DNA from: Bacteroidales bacterium
GTDB lineage: Bacteria > Bacteroidota > Bacteroidia > Bacteroidales > ML635J-15
Assembly: GCA_017551515.1 (NCBI GenBank)
Contig: JAFZLK010000087.1
Location: 1 to 39,426 of the forward strand
Reading direction: 5' to 3'
DNA: 39,426 nucleotides
Part shown: positions 24,505-32,181 of the stretch, piece by piece
Layout of the letters: every line of letters begins with the position of its first letter
How positions within the stretch are numbered: position 1 is the stretch's first letter
Translations under genes and position numbers: made by a program
Notes under the pieces: generated by a model
Told to the model about the DNA's origin: nothing
Seen by the model: the letters and a program-made list of their open reading frames with translations, nothing else
The model's database searches: none

Positions 24505-24927
24505 TTACGATTTTTTTATTTGTATGGTTCTGATTTGTTTATCGTCTTGTGTAATAGTGACTTTTGTAATGCCATCAGGCAAAATGCTGTCGATTTTTTC
24601 CGACCATTCCATAAAGATGTAGGCACCGCTTTCGAGGTATTCGCCGAAGCCGAGGTCATAGACTTCGCGAAGGTCGTCGATGCGGTAGAAGTCGAAATGG
24701 AAAATCTGTCCGTATTTGTTTGAGTAGTATTCGTTTACGATGGCAAAGGTGGGACTTGTGATTTCGTCCTCGACTTCCATTTCGCGACAGAGTTCCTTAA
24801 GAAAGGTTGTTTTCCCTACGCCCATTTCACCGTAGAAGGCAAAAATCTTCGTGTCGCCTGCATATTCAAGGAATTTTTTTGCTGCGCTGCGAAGTTCGCT
24901 GAGGTCGTTTACAATGATTTCACACAT
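24505..24927 (-). CDS. tsaE: tRNA threonylcarbamoyladenosine biosynthesis ATPase TsaE
   Basis: 140 aa ATPase that works with TsaB, TsaC and TsaD to make t6A at position 37 of ANN-decoding tRNAs. The Walker A is GEMGVGKTTF. Also seen are SPTFAIVNEY, FHFDFYRIDD and FMEWSEKID, the usual order in the family. It is the last gene of a three-gene run with the polyprenyl synthase and transketolase half, with a gap of 5 bases to the latter. The tRNA-Leu gene lies 50 bases downstream. The other t6A genes are not in the window. Confidence 0.95.
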   Translation of the reverse strand: MCEIIVNDLSELRSAAKKFLEYAGDTKIFAFYGEMGVGKTTFLKELCREMEVEDEITSPTFAIVNEYYSNKYGQIFHFDFYRIDDLREVYDLGFGEYLESGAYIFMEWSEKIDSILPDGITKVTITQDDKQIRTIQIKKS

Positions 24928-24932
24928 TTTTT

Positions 24933-25877
24933 TTATTTGTTTATGAATGCAAGTGCCTTTGCTGTAATGGTTTCGGCATCGAGACCAAACTTTTTGAGCA
25001 GTTCGCTTGGCTTTCCTGATTCACCAAAGCAGTCGGGCATTCCTATGATTTTCATTGGCGTTGGACGATGTTCGCCAAGCACTTCGGCAACTGCTCCGCC
25101 TAGTCCGCCGGTAATCTGGTGCTCTTCGATGGTGATGATTCTGCCAGTTTCGTTGGCAATGTCAACTATCGCCAGCTTGTCGATTGGCTTCAAGGTGTGG
25201 ATGTTCATTACTGCCGTGGAAATCCCTTGTGCTTCAAGTCGTTCTGCTGTTTCAAGGGCAGTCCAAACCATCGAACCAGTGGCTATTATGCCCAAATCCT
25301 TGCCATGTCGTAGCCATTGTGCCTTGCCGATTTCAAACTTGTCGTTCTTGTCGGTGAAGTTGGGAACGGCTTCGCGTCCGTAGCGAATGTAACATGGCGT
25401 TTCCAAATTCTTAACGGCAGCGATAGTTGCAAGGTAAGTTTGGTTTTCATCGCAGGGACTAAGTACTGTCATGTTGGGCATCGAACGCATGATGGCAATG
25501 TCTTCGAGCGCTTGGTGTGTTGCGCCATCGGGACCGACAGAAATTCCTGCGTGGGCGCCACCGATTATCACATGAAGGTTGTTGTAGCACACCGAAACCC
25601 TAATCTGGTCGATGCAACGGAGTGCCGAGAACACCGCGTAGGTAGAAAATGCAGGGATTTTACCCGAAAGAGCAAGTCCTGCGGCTGTTGCGGCTGCATT
25701 TTGTTCTGCAATGCCCAGCGAGAAGAACCTTTCGGGGTGGCGTTCCTTGAAAAAATTCATGCCCACCGAGTTGGTGATGTCAAGTCCGAGGCAGACAATC
25801 CTTTTGTCGGTGTCGGCGAGGTCGGCCAGTGCTTTTCCGAATCCGTTCTTGGCGTGGGTTATTTCAACTTGCTTCAT
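24933..25877 (-). CDS. Transketolase, C-terminal subunit (split form)
   Basis: 314 aa. It covers only the pyrimidine-binding and C-terminal domains of transketolase. The catalytic glutamate lies in SLGIAEQNAAATAAGLA. Other landmarks are FAVFSALRC-like YAVFSALRCIDQIR, GPDGATHQALEDIA and ITIEEHQITGGLGGAVAE. The N-terminal diphosphate-binding half is not adjacent: upstream at 6 bases is a polyprenyl synthase. Split transketolases usually have the two halves next to each other, so the partner must be elsewhere. A transketolase role in the pentose phosphate pathway is most likely; a DXS-like partner is less so. Confidence 0.88.
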   Translation of the reverse strand: MKQVEITHAKNGFGKALADLADTDKRIVCLGLDITNSVGMNFFKERHPERFFSLGIAEQNAAATAAGLALSGKIPAFSTYAVFSALRCIDQIRVSVCYNNLHVIIGGAHAGISVGPDGATHQALEDIAIMRSMPNMTVLSPCDENQTYLATIAAVKNLETPCYIRYGREAVPNFTDKNDKFEIGKAQWLRHGKDLGIIATGSMVWTALETAERLEAQGISTAVMNIHTLKPIDKLAIVDIANETGRIITIEEHQITGGLGGAVAEVLGEHRPTPMKIIGMPDCFGESGKPSELLKKFGLDAETITAKALAFINK

Positions 25878-25883
25878 GGCGTT

Positions 25884-26855
25884 TTAATTTTCGCGTTCGA
25901 TAATGTATTCTGTAATTTGCTTTAAATAAGTACAGTAGTCACAGTTCGGCAAAGTGTCGATAAGGACGAAAACTTCTTCTTTGATTTCGTTGGCGCGGTT
26001 CAGACTGCCTTCAAGTCCGCCTTTTGCGATTACTGCCTTGCGAATCTGCTCTATGTTTTCGGCTGTGCGTGGACTGTTCCAAAGTTGCAAGAAATCGGCT
26101 TGTTCGCGGTGCGACATGTTGTTCCATGCGCAGATGAGCGGCATTGTAACCTTGTTTTCCTTGATGTCGTTTCCGCTTTCCTTGCCGGTTTTGCCGTTGG
26201 CGGAATAGTCGAGCATGTCATCCTTTATTTGGAAGATGTAGCCGATTTTTTCACCGATTTTGCCGATTGCGTTGATTTGCTCTGCGTTTGCGCCAGCCGT
26301 GTATGCGCCTATTTTCATGCACGATGCTATGAGCGAAACGGTTTTCCTGAAAATGATGTCGAAGTAGCGTTTTTCGTCGGTGCAGAAATCGTCGGTGTCG
26401 AGTTGCATGAGTTCGCCTTCGCTCATTGAGCATACTGTTGGCATTAGCATGTCGATGATTGTGTGTTCTCCGTTTGAGGCTGCCATGCCTATTGCTTTTG
26501 CCATTAGGTAGTCGCCAGTGAGGACTGCCACCTTGTTGCCTTGCGTGGCGTTGATTGTCGGCTGGTTGCGACGCAGTTCGGCTTCATCGACAACATCATC
26601 GTGGATGAGCGTGGCGTTGTGAAGGATTTCGACTATCAGTGCAGCCCTGTCGGTGTGGGTGTTTGCCGTACCGAAAATATTTGCCGACAGATAGACGAGG
26701 AGTGGTCTTATGCGTTTGCCTTTTGTAGCGAATGTTTTGTCAATCAGGTATTTGAAATTGCTACTGTCTGAACCGATAGTGTCGGCGAGCAGTTTTTCGT
26801 AGCTGTCGAGGTCGATTCCGATTCCCCGCGATATTTCCTGAAAACTAGGCAGCAT
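25884..26855 (-). CDS. Polyprenyl diphosphate synthase (trans, IspA/IspB-like)
   Basis: 323 aa from the ATG at 26855; a GTG at 26891 lies inside the tRNA-Arg terminator and is rejected. It condenses isopentenyl diphosphate with an allylic diphosphate to make linear prenyl chains, for menaquinone side chains or carriers. The first Asp-rich motif is IHDDVVDEAELRRNQPT, the second QIKDDMLDY, and KGKRIRPLLV binds the substrate diphosphate. Chain length cannot be told with certainty; overall size fits the octaprenyl group. It leads the operon with the transketolase half and tsaE. Confidence 0.92.
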   Translation of the reverse strand: MLPSFQEISRGIGIDLDSYEKLLADTIGSDSSNFKYLIDKTFATKGKRIRPLLVYLSANIFGTANTHTDRAALIVEILHNATLIHDDVVDEAELRRNQPTINATQGNKVAVLTGDYLMAKAIGMAASNGEHTIIDMLMPTVCSMSEGELMQLDTDDFCTDEKRYFDIIFRKTVSLIASCMKIGAYTAGANAEQINAIGKIGEKIGYIFQIKDDMLDYSANGKTGKESGNDIKENKVTMPLICAWNNMSHREQADFLQLWNSPRTAENIEQIRKAVIAKGGLEGSLNRANEIKEEVFVLIDTLPNCDYCTYLKQITEYIIEREN

Positions 26856-26880
26856 ATTCACCTTTTGTCTATTGTTTAAC

Positions 26881-26907
26881 AAAAAAAGCACTGTCCCCAG
26901 TGCTTTT
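26881..26907 (-). terminator. tRNA-Arg terminator
   Basis: AAAAGCACTG (26884-26893) pairs with CAGTGCTTTT (26898-26907) over a 4-base loop, then T residues on the minus strand. It starts 2 bases after the tRNA. The polyprenyl synthase ATG is 26 bases beyond its end. Confidence 0.88.
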
Positions 26908-26908
26908 G

Positions 26909-26982
26909 TGATCCAGACAGGATTCGAACCTGTGGCCTACGGCTTAGAAGGCCGTTGCTCTATCCAGCTGAGCTACTGGACC
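26909..26982 (-). tRNA. tRNA-Arg (anticodon TCT)
   Basis: The acceptor GGTCCAG pairs with CTGGATC, with discriminator A. The D arm has AGCTCAGCTGGATAGAGC. The anticodon stem ACGGC/GCCGT encloses CTTCTAA, giving TCT. The T arm is ACAGGTTCGAATCCTGT. CCA is not encoded. 74 bases. Confidence 0.97.
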
Positions 26983-26997
26983 ATCATTTTCGGACTG

Positions 26998-27028
26998 CAA
27001 AAGTACTGCTTTTTGTCGAAGTGGCAAA
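26998..27028 (-). promoter_or_regulatory. Promoter of tRNA-Arg
   Basis: The -7 TACTTTTG (26998-27005) and -33 TTTG (27025-27028) on the minus strand are separated by 19 bases. The tRNA begins 16 bases downstream. It is the best-formed promoter in the window. Confidence 0.72.
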
Positions 27029-27297
27029 TATTTTTTTGATTTTTTTGTGCGTGGGGATTTTGAAGTATGTGTTGGTGTTATATATAAGTCCATTTTAAAC
27101 TTTCGTATGTGTTGCACTACAAATGCTTATATTCGGATATGTCGGATTACAACCTTTAGATCATAGCCTAAGCTGTAAATCCGACTTATACATAATTTTG
27201 CTCTTGCTTGTTGAATCTGCAATCCAATAAATCTGAAAAATCGTCATTCGTAAATCGTAAATAAATTGTATTTTTGCACCACTTTAAAAATTGTACA
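27029..27297. other. Intergenic region before ileS with an inverted repeat
   Basis: The gap between tRNA-Arg and ileS is 315 bases and has no gene. GTCGGATTACA (27141-27151) and TGTAAATCCGAC (27174-27185) form an imperfect inverted repeat around a 22-base centre. It looks like a small palindromic repeat or remnant. A free TAATTTTG occurs at 27193-27200, and the ileS -7 element is at 27269-27276. Confidence 0.5.
27269..27276 (+). promoter_or_regulatory. -7 element of the ileS promoter
   Basis: TATTTTTG fits TAnnTTTG and overlaps the TTG at 27274 that opens a longer reading frame. This supports the ATG at 27298 as the true start, with a leader of about 15 bases. No T-box structure was noticed. 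Confidence 0.5.
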
Positions 27298-30200
27298 ATG
27301 ACAAAGAAATTTTCCGAGTATAAACAGCTCGATCTGTTTGAAGTGAACAATGAAATGAAGGACCTCTGGGCAAAAGAGGATACCTTTCACAAGAGCATAG
27401 AAACCCGCGAAGGCTGCAAGCCTTTCATTTTCTTCGAAGGACCGCCATCGGCAAACGGAATGCCTGGCATACACCACGTTATGGCTCGTACAATTAAGGA
27501 TGTCGTCTGCCGTTACAAAACCTTGACTGGTCACAAGGTTGACCGCAAGGCCGGTTGGGATACCCACGGTCTGCCGGTGGAACTTGGCGTTGAAAAGACT
27601 CTCGGCATCACAAAGGAAGACATCGGTAAGAAGATTTCGGTTAGCGACTACAACGACACCTGTCGTCGCGAAGTTATGAAATACACCAGCCACTGGACCG
27701 ACCTTACCGAGCGCGTCGGCTACTGGGTTGACCTTGAAAATCCGTACATTACCTACGACAACCGCTACATTGAGACTTTGTGGTGGCTTCTCAAGCAACT
27801 CTACAACAAGAATTTGCTTTACAAGGGATACACCATTCAGCCGTATTCGCCTGCTGCTGGTACTGGTCTTAGCACCCACGAACTTAACCAGCCGGGTTGC
27901 TACCGCGATGTAAAGGACACCACAGTTACCGCTCAGTTCGCAATCTGCGATCCAAAGCCCGAAATGACAGGCTGGGGAAAGCCGTATTTCGTTGCTTGGA
28001 CAACAACTCCGTGGACTTTGCCGTCAAACACGGCTCTTTGCGTTGGCCGTAAGATTGAATACGTTGCAGTTCGTACCTATAATATGTATAATGGCGAGCC
28101 TGTTACCGTCATCATGGCAAAGGAAAGGGTAGGCGCTTACCTGAATCCGCAGGGCGCAGAACTTCCTCTCGAGGAATACAAGCACGGCGACAAGGTTATT
28201 CCTTACAGAATCGTTGCCGAATACACTGGCGAAGACCTTCTCGATATGCATTACGAGCAGATTTTCCCGTGGGTAAAGCCTGCCGACGGTGCTTTCCGCG
28301 TAATTCCAGGTGACTATGTAACAACAGAGGACGGTACTGGTATTGTCCACATTGCTCCGACATTCGGTGCCGATGATAACAAGGTTGCAAAGGCTGCAGG
28401 AATTCCACCTTTAGTAATGATTATCAACAGCAAGGGCGATTTCCGTCCTATGGTTGACCGTACAGGAAAGTTCTTCCTTATGAGCGACCTCGACCCCGAA
28501 TTCGTCAAGAACAACATAAACAAGGATTTGTATTCCAAGTACGAAGGTTGCTTCGTTAAGAACGCATACGATCCCAAGTACAATCAGGATGGAAAATATG
28601 ATGCCGAAGCCGCAGCAAAGGACGAGGATTTGAACATTCGTCTCTGTATCGAATTGAAGCAGGACGGCAAGGCTTTCAAGATTGAAAAGCACACTCACAA
28701 CTATCCGCACTGCTGGCGTACCGACAAGCCGGTTCTTTACTATCCGCTTGATTCATGGTTTATTAAGTCAACCGCTATGCGCGACCGTATGATTGAACTC
28801 AACAAGACAATCAACTGGAAACCGCAAAGCACAGGCGAAGGTCGTTTCGGCAAGTGGCTCGAAAACCTTGTTGACTGGAACTTGAGCCGTTCGCGCTACT
28901 GGGGCACTCCGTTGCCTATTTGGAGTACCGAAGATGCAAGCGAACGCAAGTGCATCGGCTCCGTTGAGGAACTTTACGCCGAAATGGACAAGTCCATCGC
29001 AAAGGGATACATGAAGGATTATCCGTGGAAAGGCTTCGAGGTAGGCAAGAACACCAAGGAAAACTACGAAAAACTCGACTTGCATCGTCCGTATGTTGAT
29101 GAGATTGTGCTTGTTGCATCGGACGGACGCAAGATGTTCCGCGAACCCGACCTTATTGATGTTTGGTTCGATTCGGGTGCAATGCCTTATGCACAGTGGC
29201 ATTATCCGTTTGAGAACAAGGACCGCTTCGACAAACTGTTCCCCGCTGACTTCATCGCTGAAGGCGTTGACCAGACTCGTGGCTGGTTCTTTACATTGCA
29301 CGCAATTGCTACAATGATTTTCGACAGCGTAGCATATAAGAATATCATTTCCAACGGCTTGGTTCTCGATAAGAACGGCAACAAAATGTCGAAGCGACTT
29401 GGCAACGCCGTTAATCCTTTTGAAACCATCGACAAGTATGGTGCCGACCCAGTTCGTTGGTACATGATTACCAACGCACAGGCTTGGGATAACCTCAAGT
29501 TCGACATTGCAGGAGTTGATGAGGTGAAGCGCAAATTCTTCGGAACATTGTACAACACCTATAATTTCTTCGCAATGTACGCCAATACCGACAACTTTAC
29601 CTACGCAGAGCCTGATGTTCCGTTTGAAAAGCGTCCCGAACTCGACCGCTGGATTCTCAGTTTGCTCAATTCGTTGGTTAAGGAAGTTGGCGAATCCTAC
29701 GAATCCTACGAAAATACCAAGGCAGGCCGTCTGATTCAGACTTTCGTGATGGACCACCTGAGCAACTGGTATGTTCGTCTCGGCAGAAAGCGCTACTGGG
29801 GCGGAGAGTACGACGAGGACAAGATTTCGGCTTATCAGACACTTTATACCTGCTTGGTGACTATTGCAAAGATTGCTTCGCCGATAGCACCGTTCTATAT
29901 GGACAAGATGTATCGCGACCTTAACTCGATAACAGGCAAGGAAAACTACGAATCGGTTCATCTTGCTTATTTCCCGAAGGTTGACGAGTCGGTAATCGAC
30001 AAGAACCTTGAGGAACGCATGGAGATGGCACAGACTATTTCGTCAATGATTCTTGGTTTGCGCCGTAAGGTAAGCATAAAGGTTCGTCAGCCATTGCAGA
30101 AGATTATGGTTCCATCTGTTTCGGATGGTTTTGCAGAGCAAATGGCTAAGGTTGAGCAGATTATCAAGACCGAAACCAATATCAAGGAAATTCAGATTTT

Positions 30201-30744
30201 GGACGATTCATCAGATTTCTTGGTAAAGAAGATCAAGGCGAACTTCAAGGTTTTGGGACCGCGCTACGGCAAGATTATGAAGCAGGTAGCAAATGCAATA
30301 TCGCAGATGTCGCAGAAGGATATTGCTTCGCTCGAACGTAACGACAATTTTGTTCTGAATGTTGAAGGACAAGAGGTTGCAATAACAACTGCCGATGTTG
30401 AAATCAACTCCGAGGACATTCCGGGATGGCTCGTTGCAAACGAAGGCAAATACACTGTTGCTCTCGACATTAACGTTACGCCCGAACTCGTTGAGGAAGG
30501 TATTGCCCGTGAATTTGTCAACAGGATACAGAACATCCGCAAGGACAGCAACTTCGACATTACCGACCGCATTCGCGTTAAGATTCAGTCTGCTGCAGAA
30601 CTCGACACTGCAATCGAACATTACCGCAACTACATTTGCGGTCAGACGCTTGCAAACTCGATAGAGATTGTTGACAAGGTGGATGGAGGAACCGAAATCG
30701 AGGTTAACGAGGTGAATGTTAATATCTTGGTGGAAAGGGAATAA
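27298..30744 (+). CDS. ileS: Isoleucyl-tRNA synthetase (IleRS2-like, non-canonical GXHH signature)
   Basis: Charges tRNA-Ile and edits misactivated valine. 1148 aa from the ATG at 27298, the longer eukaryote-like type. The ATP-binding HIGH motif is altered: in PSANGMPGIHHVM residues 57-60 read GIHH in place of HxGH. The second signature is KMSKR (696-700). The CP1 editing domain contains TTPWTLPSNTALCVG. The C-terminal third is the anticodon-binding region, without the Cys4 zinc ending of E. coli-type IleRS. From recalled work on IleRS2, GXHH enzymes are highly resistant to mupirocin. Codon use looks optimised (many C-ending codons), as for a highly expressed gene. It is monocistronic. Confidence 0.96.
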   Translation: MTKKFSEYKQLDLFEVNNEMKDLWAKEDTFHKSIETREGCKPFIFFEGPPSANGMPGIHHVMARTIKDVVCRYKTLTGHKVDRKAGWDTHGLPVELGVEKTLGITKEDIGKKISVSDYNDTCRREVMKYTSHWTDLTERVGYWVDLENPYITYDNRYIETLWWLLKQLYNKNLLYKGYTIQPYSPAAGTGLSTHELNQPGCYRDVKDTTVTAQFAICDPKPEMTGWGKPYFVAWTTTPWTLPSNTALCVGRKIEYVAVRTYNMYNGEPVTVIMAKERVGAYLNPQGAELPLEEYKHGDKVIPYRIVAEYTGEDLLDMHYEQIFPWVKPADGAFRVIPGDYVTTEDGTGIVHIAPTFGADDNKVAKAAGIPPLVMIINSKGDFRPMVDRTGKFFLMSDLDPEFVKNNINKDLYSKYEGCFVKNAYDPKYNQDGKYDAEAAAKDEDLNIRLCIELKQDGKAFKIEKHTHNYPHCWRTDKPVLYYPLDSWFIKSTAMRDRMIELNKTINWKPQSTGEGRFGKWLENLVDWNLSRSRYWGTPLPIWSTEDASERKCIGSVEELYAEMDKSIAKGYMKDYPWKGFEVGKNTKENYEKLDLHRPYVDEIVLVASDGRKMFREPDLIDVWFDSGAMPYAQWHYPFENKDRFDKLFPADFIAEGVDQTRGWFFTLHAIATMIFDSVAYKNIISNGLVLDKNGNKMSKRLGNAVNPFETIDKYGADPVRWYMITNAQAWDNLKFDIAGVDEVKRKFFGTLYNTYNFFAMYANTDNFTYAEPDVPFEKRPELDRWILSLLNSLVKEVGESYESYENTKAGRLIQTFVMDHLSNWYVRLGRKRYWGGEYDEDKISAYQTLYTCLVTIAKIASPIAPFYMDKMYRDLNSITGKENYESVHLAYFPKVDESVIDKNLEERMEMAQTISSMILGLRRKVSIKVRQPLQKIMVPSVSDGFAEQMAKVEQIIKTETNIKEIQILDDSSDFLVKKIKANFKVLGPRYGKIMKQVANAISQMSQKDIASLERNDNFVLNVEGQEVAITTADVEINSEDIPGWLVANEGKYTVALDINVTPELVEEGIAREFVNRIQNIRKDSNFDITDRIRVKIQSAAELDTAIEHYRNYICGQTLANSIEIVDKVDGGTEIEVNEVNVNILVERE

Positions 30745-30773
30745 CCGAAGATTTAAGAATTTAATAATTCAAT

Positions 30774-30822
30774 GTGGTAATTTTAGGGGTAGGTTTGAAA
30801 CCTGCCCCTAAAATTTTACCAC
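30774..30822. terminator. Shared bidirectional terminator of ileS and xseA
   Basis: A long stem: GTGGTAA plus TTTTAGGGG (30774-30789) pairs with CCCCTAAAA plus TTACCAC (30805-30822, with two extra T), and an inner AGGTTT/AAACCT. It serves both convergent genes. Its right arm includes the last five codons of xseA. Confidence 0.82.
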
Positions 30823-32181
30823 ACTCGTAATCTTTCCGTCGTATAGAATTGTTTCCATTATGTCGCCAGAATTGGCTTCGAGGTCGTTGTTTACGACCTT
30901 TCCGTTGATGCGCGTAATTGAGTAGCCACGCTTGAGGATTGTGCGTGGGTCGTTGAGGGTAAGTCGATGCTCAAGGAAACTGAGTTTTTCGTTTGCCTTT
31001 TCGATGCGGTGCTTAGCGGTACGAACCATAAGTTCCTTTATGCCATTGATGTGGGTTTCCTGTTCGGAAATGATATGCTTGGGAGATGTCTCAATTTTCT
31101 TGGCAATCATGTTAAGATTCATTTCCTCTTCCTTCATCCGCACATTCAATGAGTTCCGGATTTCCGACATTATCTTGTCGCAGCGTTCGGTGTGTTTCGA
31201 TAGGAGAGTGCGAATCTTCATTATGCTCATTGTCATATTGTTGAGGTACATCTCGCTACTCATCAGGAATTCCTTTGCTATGTCGAAAATCTCTGATGAT
31301 GTAGAGTCAACCTGCTCCTCAAATTGGGCGTTGTAGTCAATAATGAAGTTTGCGACTGCGGTTGGCGTTTTCATGCGGGTGTGGGCAACCATATCTACAA
31401 TCGATTCGTCGCGTTCGTGACCAATGCCCGAAATCACAGGAAGCGGAAACTGCGTGACCATATAGGCGATGTTGTAGTTGTCGAACCACGAAAGGTCGTT
31501 CTTGGAACCGCCACCGCGGATTATCGCCACAGCATCGTAGTTTTCGTATTCCTCGCCAATTCGGTTGAGAGCATCAAGTACCGAAGCTTCGGTCAGTTCG
31601 CCCTGCATTGCCGCTTCGAAAAGCGTTATGTTTATATGGTATCCGTAAGTGTTTGTCTCCAGATGGTTCACGAAGTCGCCATATCCAGCGGCCGTGCTTG
31701 ATGAGATTACGGCAATGTTCTGTACCACAGCAGGAAACGACTGCGTTTTGTTCATGTCGAAGACGCCTTCGTTGATGAGCCGTGCAATTATTTCCTTCTT
31801 GGCGCGCTCCATGTCGCCGATGGTGTAGGTGGGATTTATGCCTATTACGTTGAGCGACAAACCGTAAACTTCGTGGTAAGTTATTGTAACCTGGAGCATT
31901 ACGTTCATGCCTGCAGCAAGTTCGCTGTCGGTTTCACTTTCGAAGTATGCCGATATGAAGTTGAACTTGTTTGCCCAGACTGTTGCCCGTGCCTGGGCGA
32001 TTATGCTGTTGGAAGTCTTAGCCTTCTGCACAAGCTCCATGTAGCAGTGTCCGCTTTTGTGGCGGGTGAGTGTGTTGATTTCGGCAACAATCCATACGGC
32101 AAACGGAAATTGCTCCGAAATGCTTTCCTTTATTTCGTGCTGTAATTCGCTGAGCGTGTATGTCTTAACTTCTTCGCTCAT
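30808..32181 (-). CDS. xseA: Exodeoxyribonuclease VII large subunit
   Basis: Single-strand DNA exonuclease subunit active in DNA repair. 457 aa. The N-terminal OB-fold (1-100) has YTLSELQHEIKESI and HKSGHCYMEL. The catalytic domain follows with VISSSTAAGYGDFV, AIIRGGGSKNDLSWF and PVISGIGHERDESIVD, then long helices and the C-terminal RGYSITRINGKVV. The ATG overlaps the stop of the subtilase gene (ATGA), so they are co-transcribed. The small subunit gene xseB does not follow; the terminator overlaps the end of this gene. Confidence 0.95.
   Translation of the reverse strand: MSEEVKTYTLSELQHEIKESISEQFPFAVWIVAEINTLTRHKSGHCYMELVQKAKTSNSIIAQARATVWANKFNFISAYFESETDSELAAGMNVMLQVTITYHEVYGLSLNVIGINPTYTIGDMERAKKEIIARLINEGVFDMNKTQSFPAVVQNIAVISSSTAAGYGDFVNHLETNTYGYHINITLFEAAMQGELTEASVLDALNRIGEEYENYDAVAIIRGGGSKNDLSWFDNYNIAYMVTQFPLPVISGIGHERDESIVDMVAHTRMKTPTAVANFIIDYNAQFEEQVDSTSSEIFDIAKEFLMSSEMYLNNMTMSIMKIRTLLSKHTERCDKIMSEIRNSLNVRMKEEEMNLNMIAKKIETSPKHIISEQETHINGIKELMVRTAKHRIEKANEKLSFLEHRLTLNDPRTILKRGYSITRINGKVVNNDLEANSGDIMETILYDGKITSVVKF

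Noticed and set aside
26856..26891. GTG start for the polyprenyl synthase
   Set aside because: It falls within the tRNA-Arg terminator stem; the ATG at 26855 gives a normal N-terminus.
27244..27879. Antisense frame covering the ileS start
   Set aside because: Shadow ORF; it also covers the ileS promoter and shows no family features.
28768..29961. Long open frame antisense to ileS (397 codons)
   Set aside because: Shadow of the codon-biased ileS gene; no motif, and the sense strand is certain.
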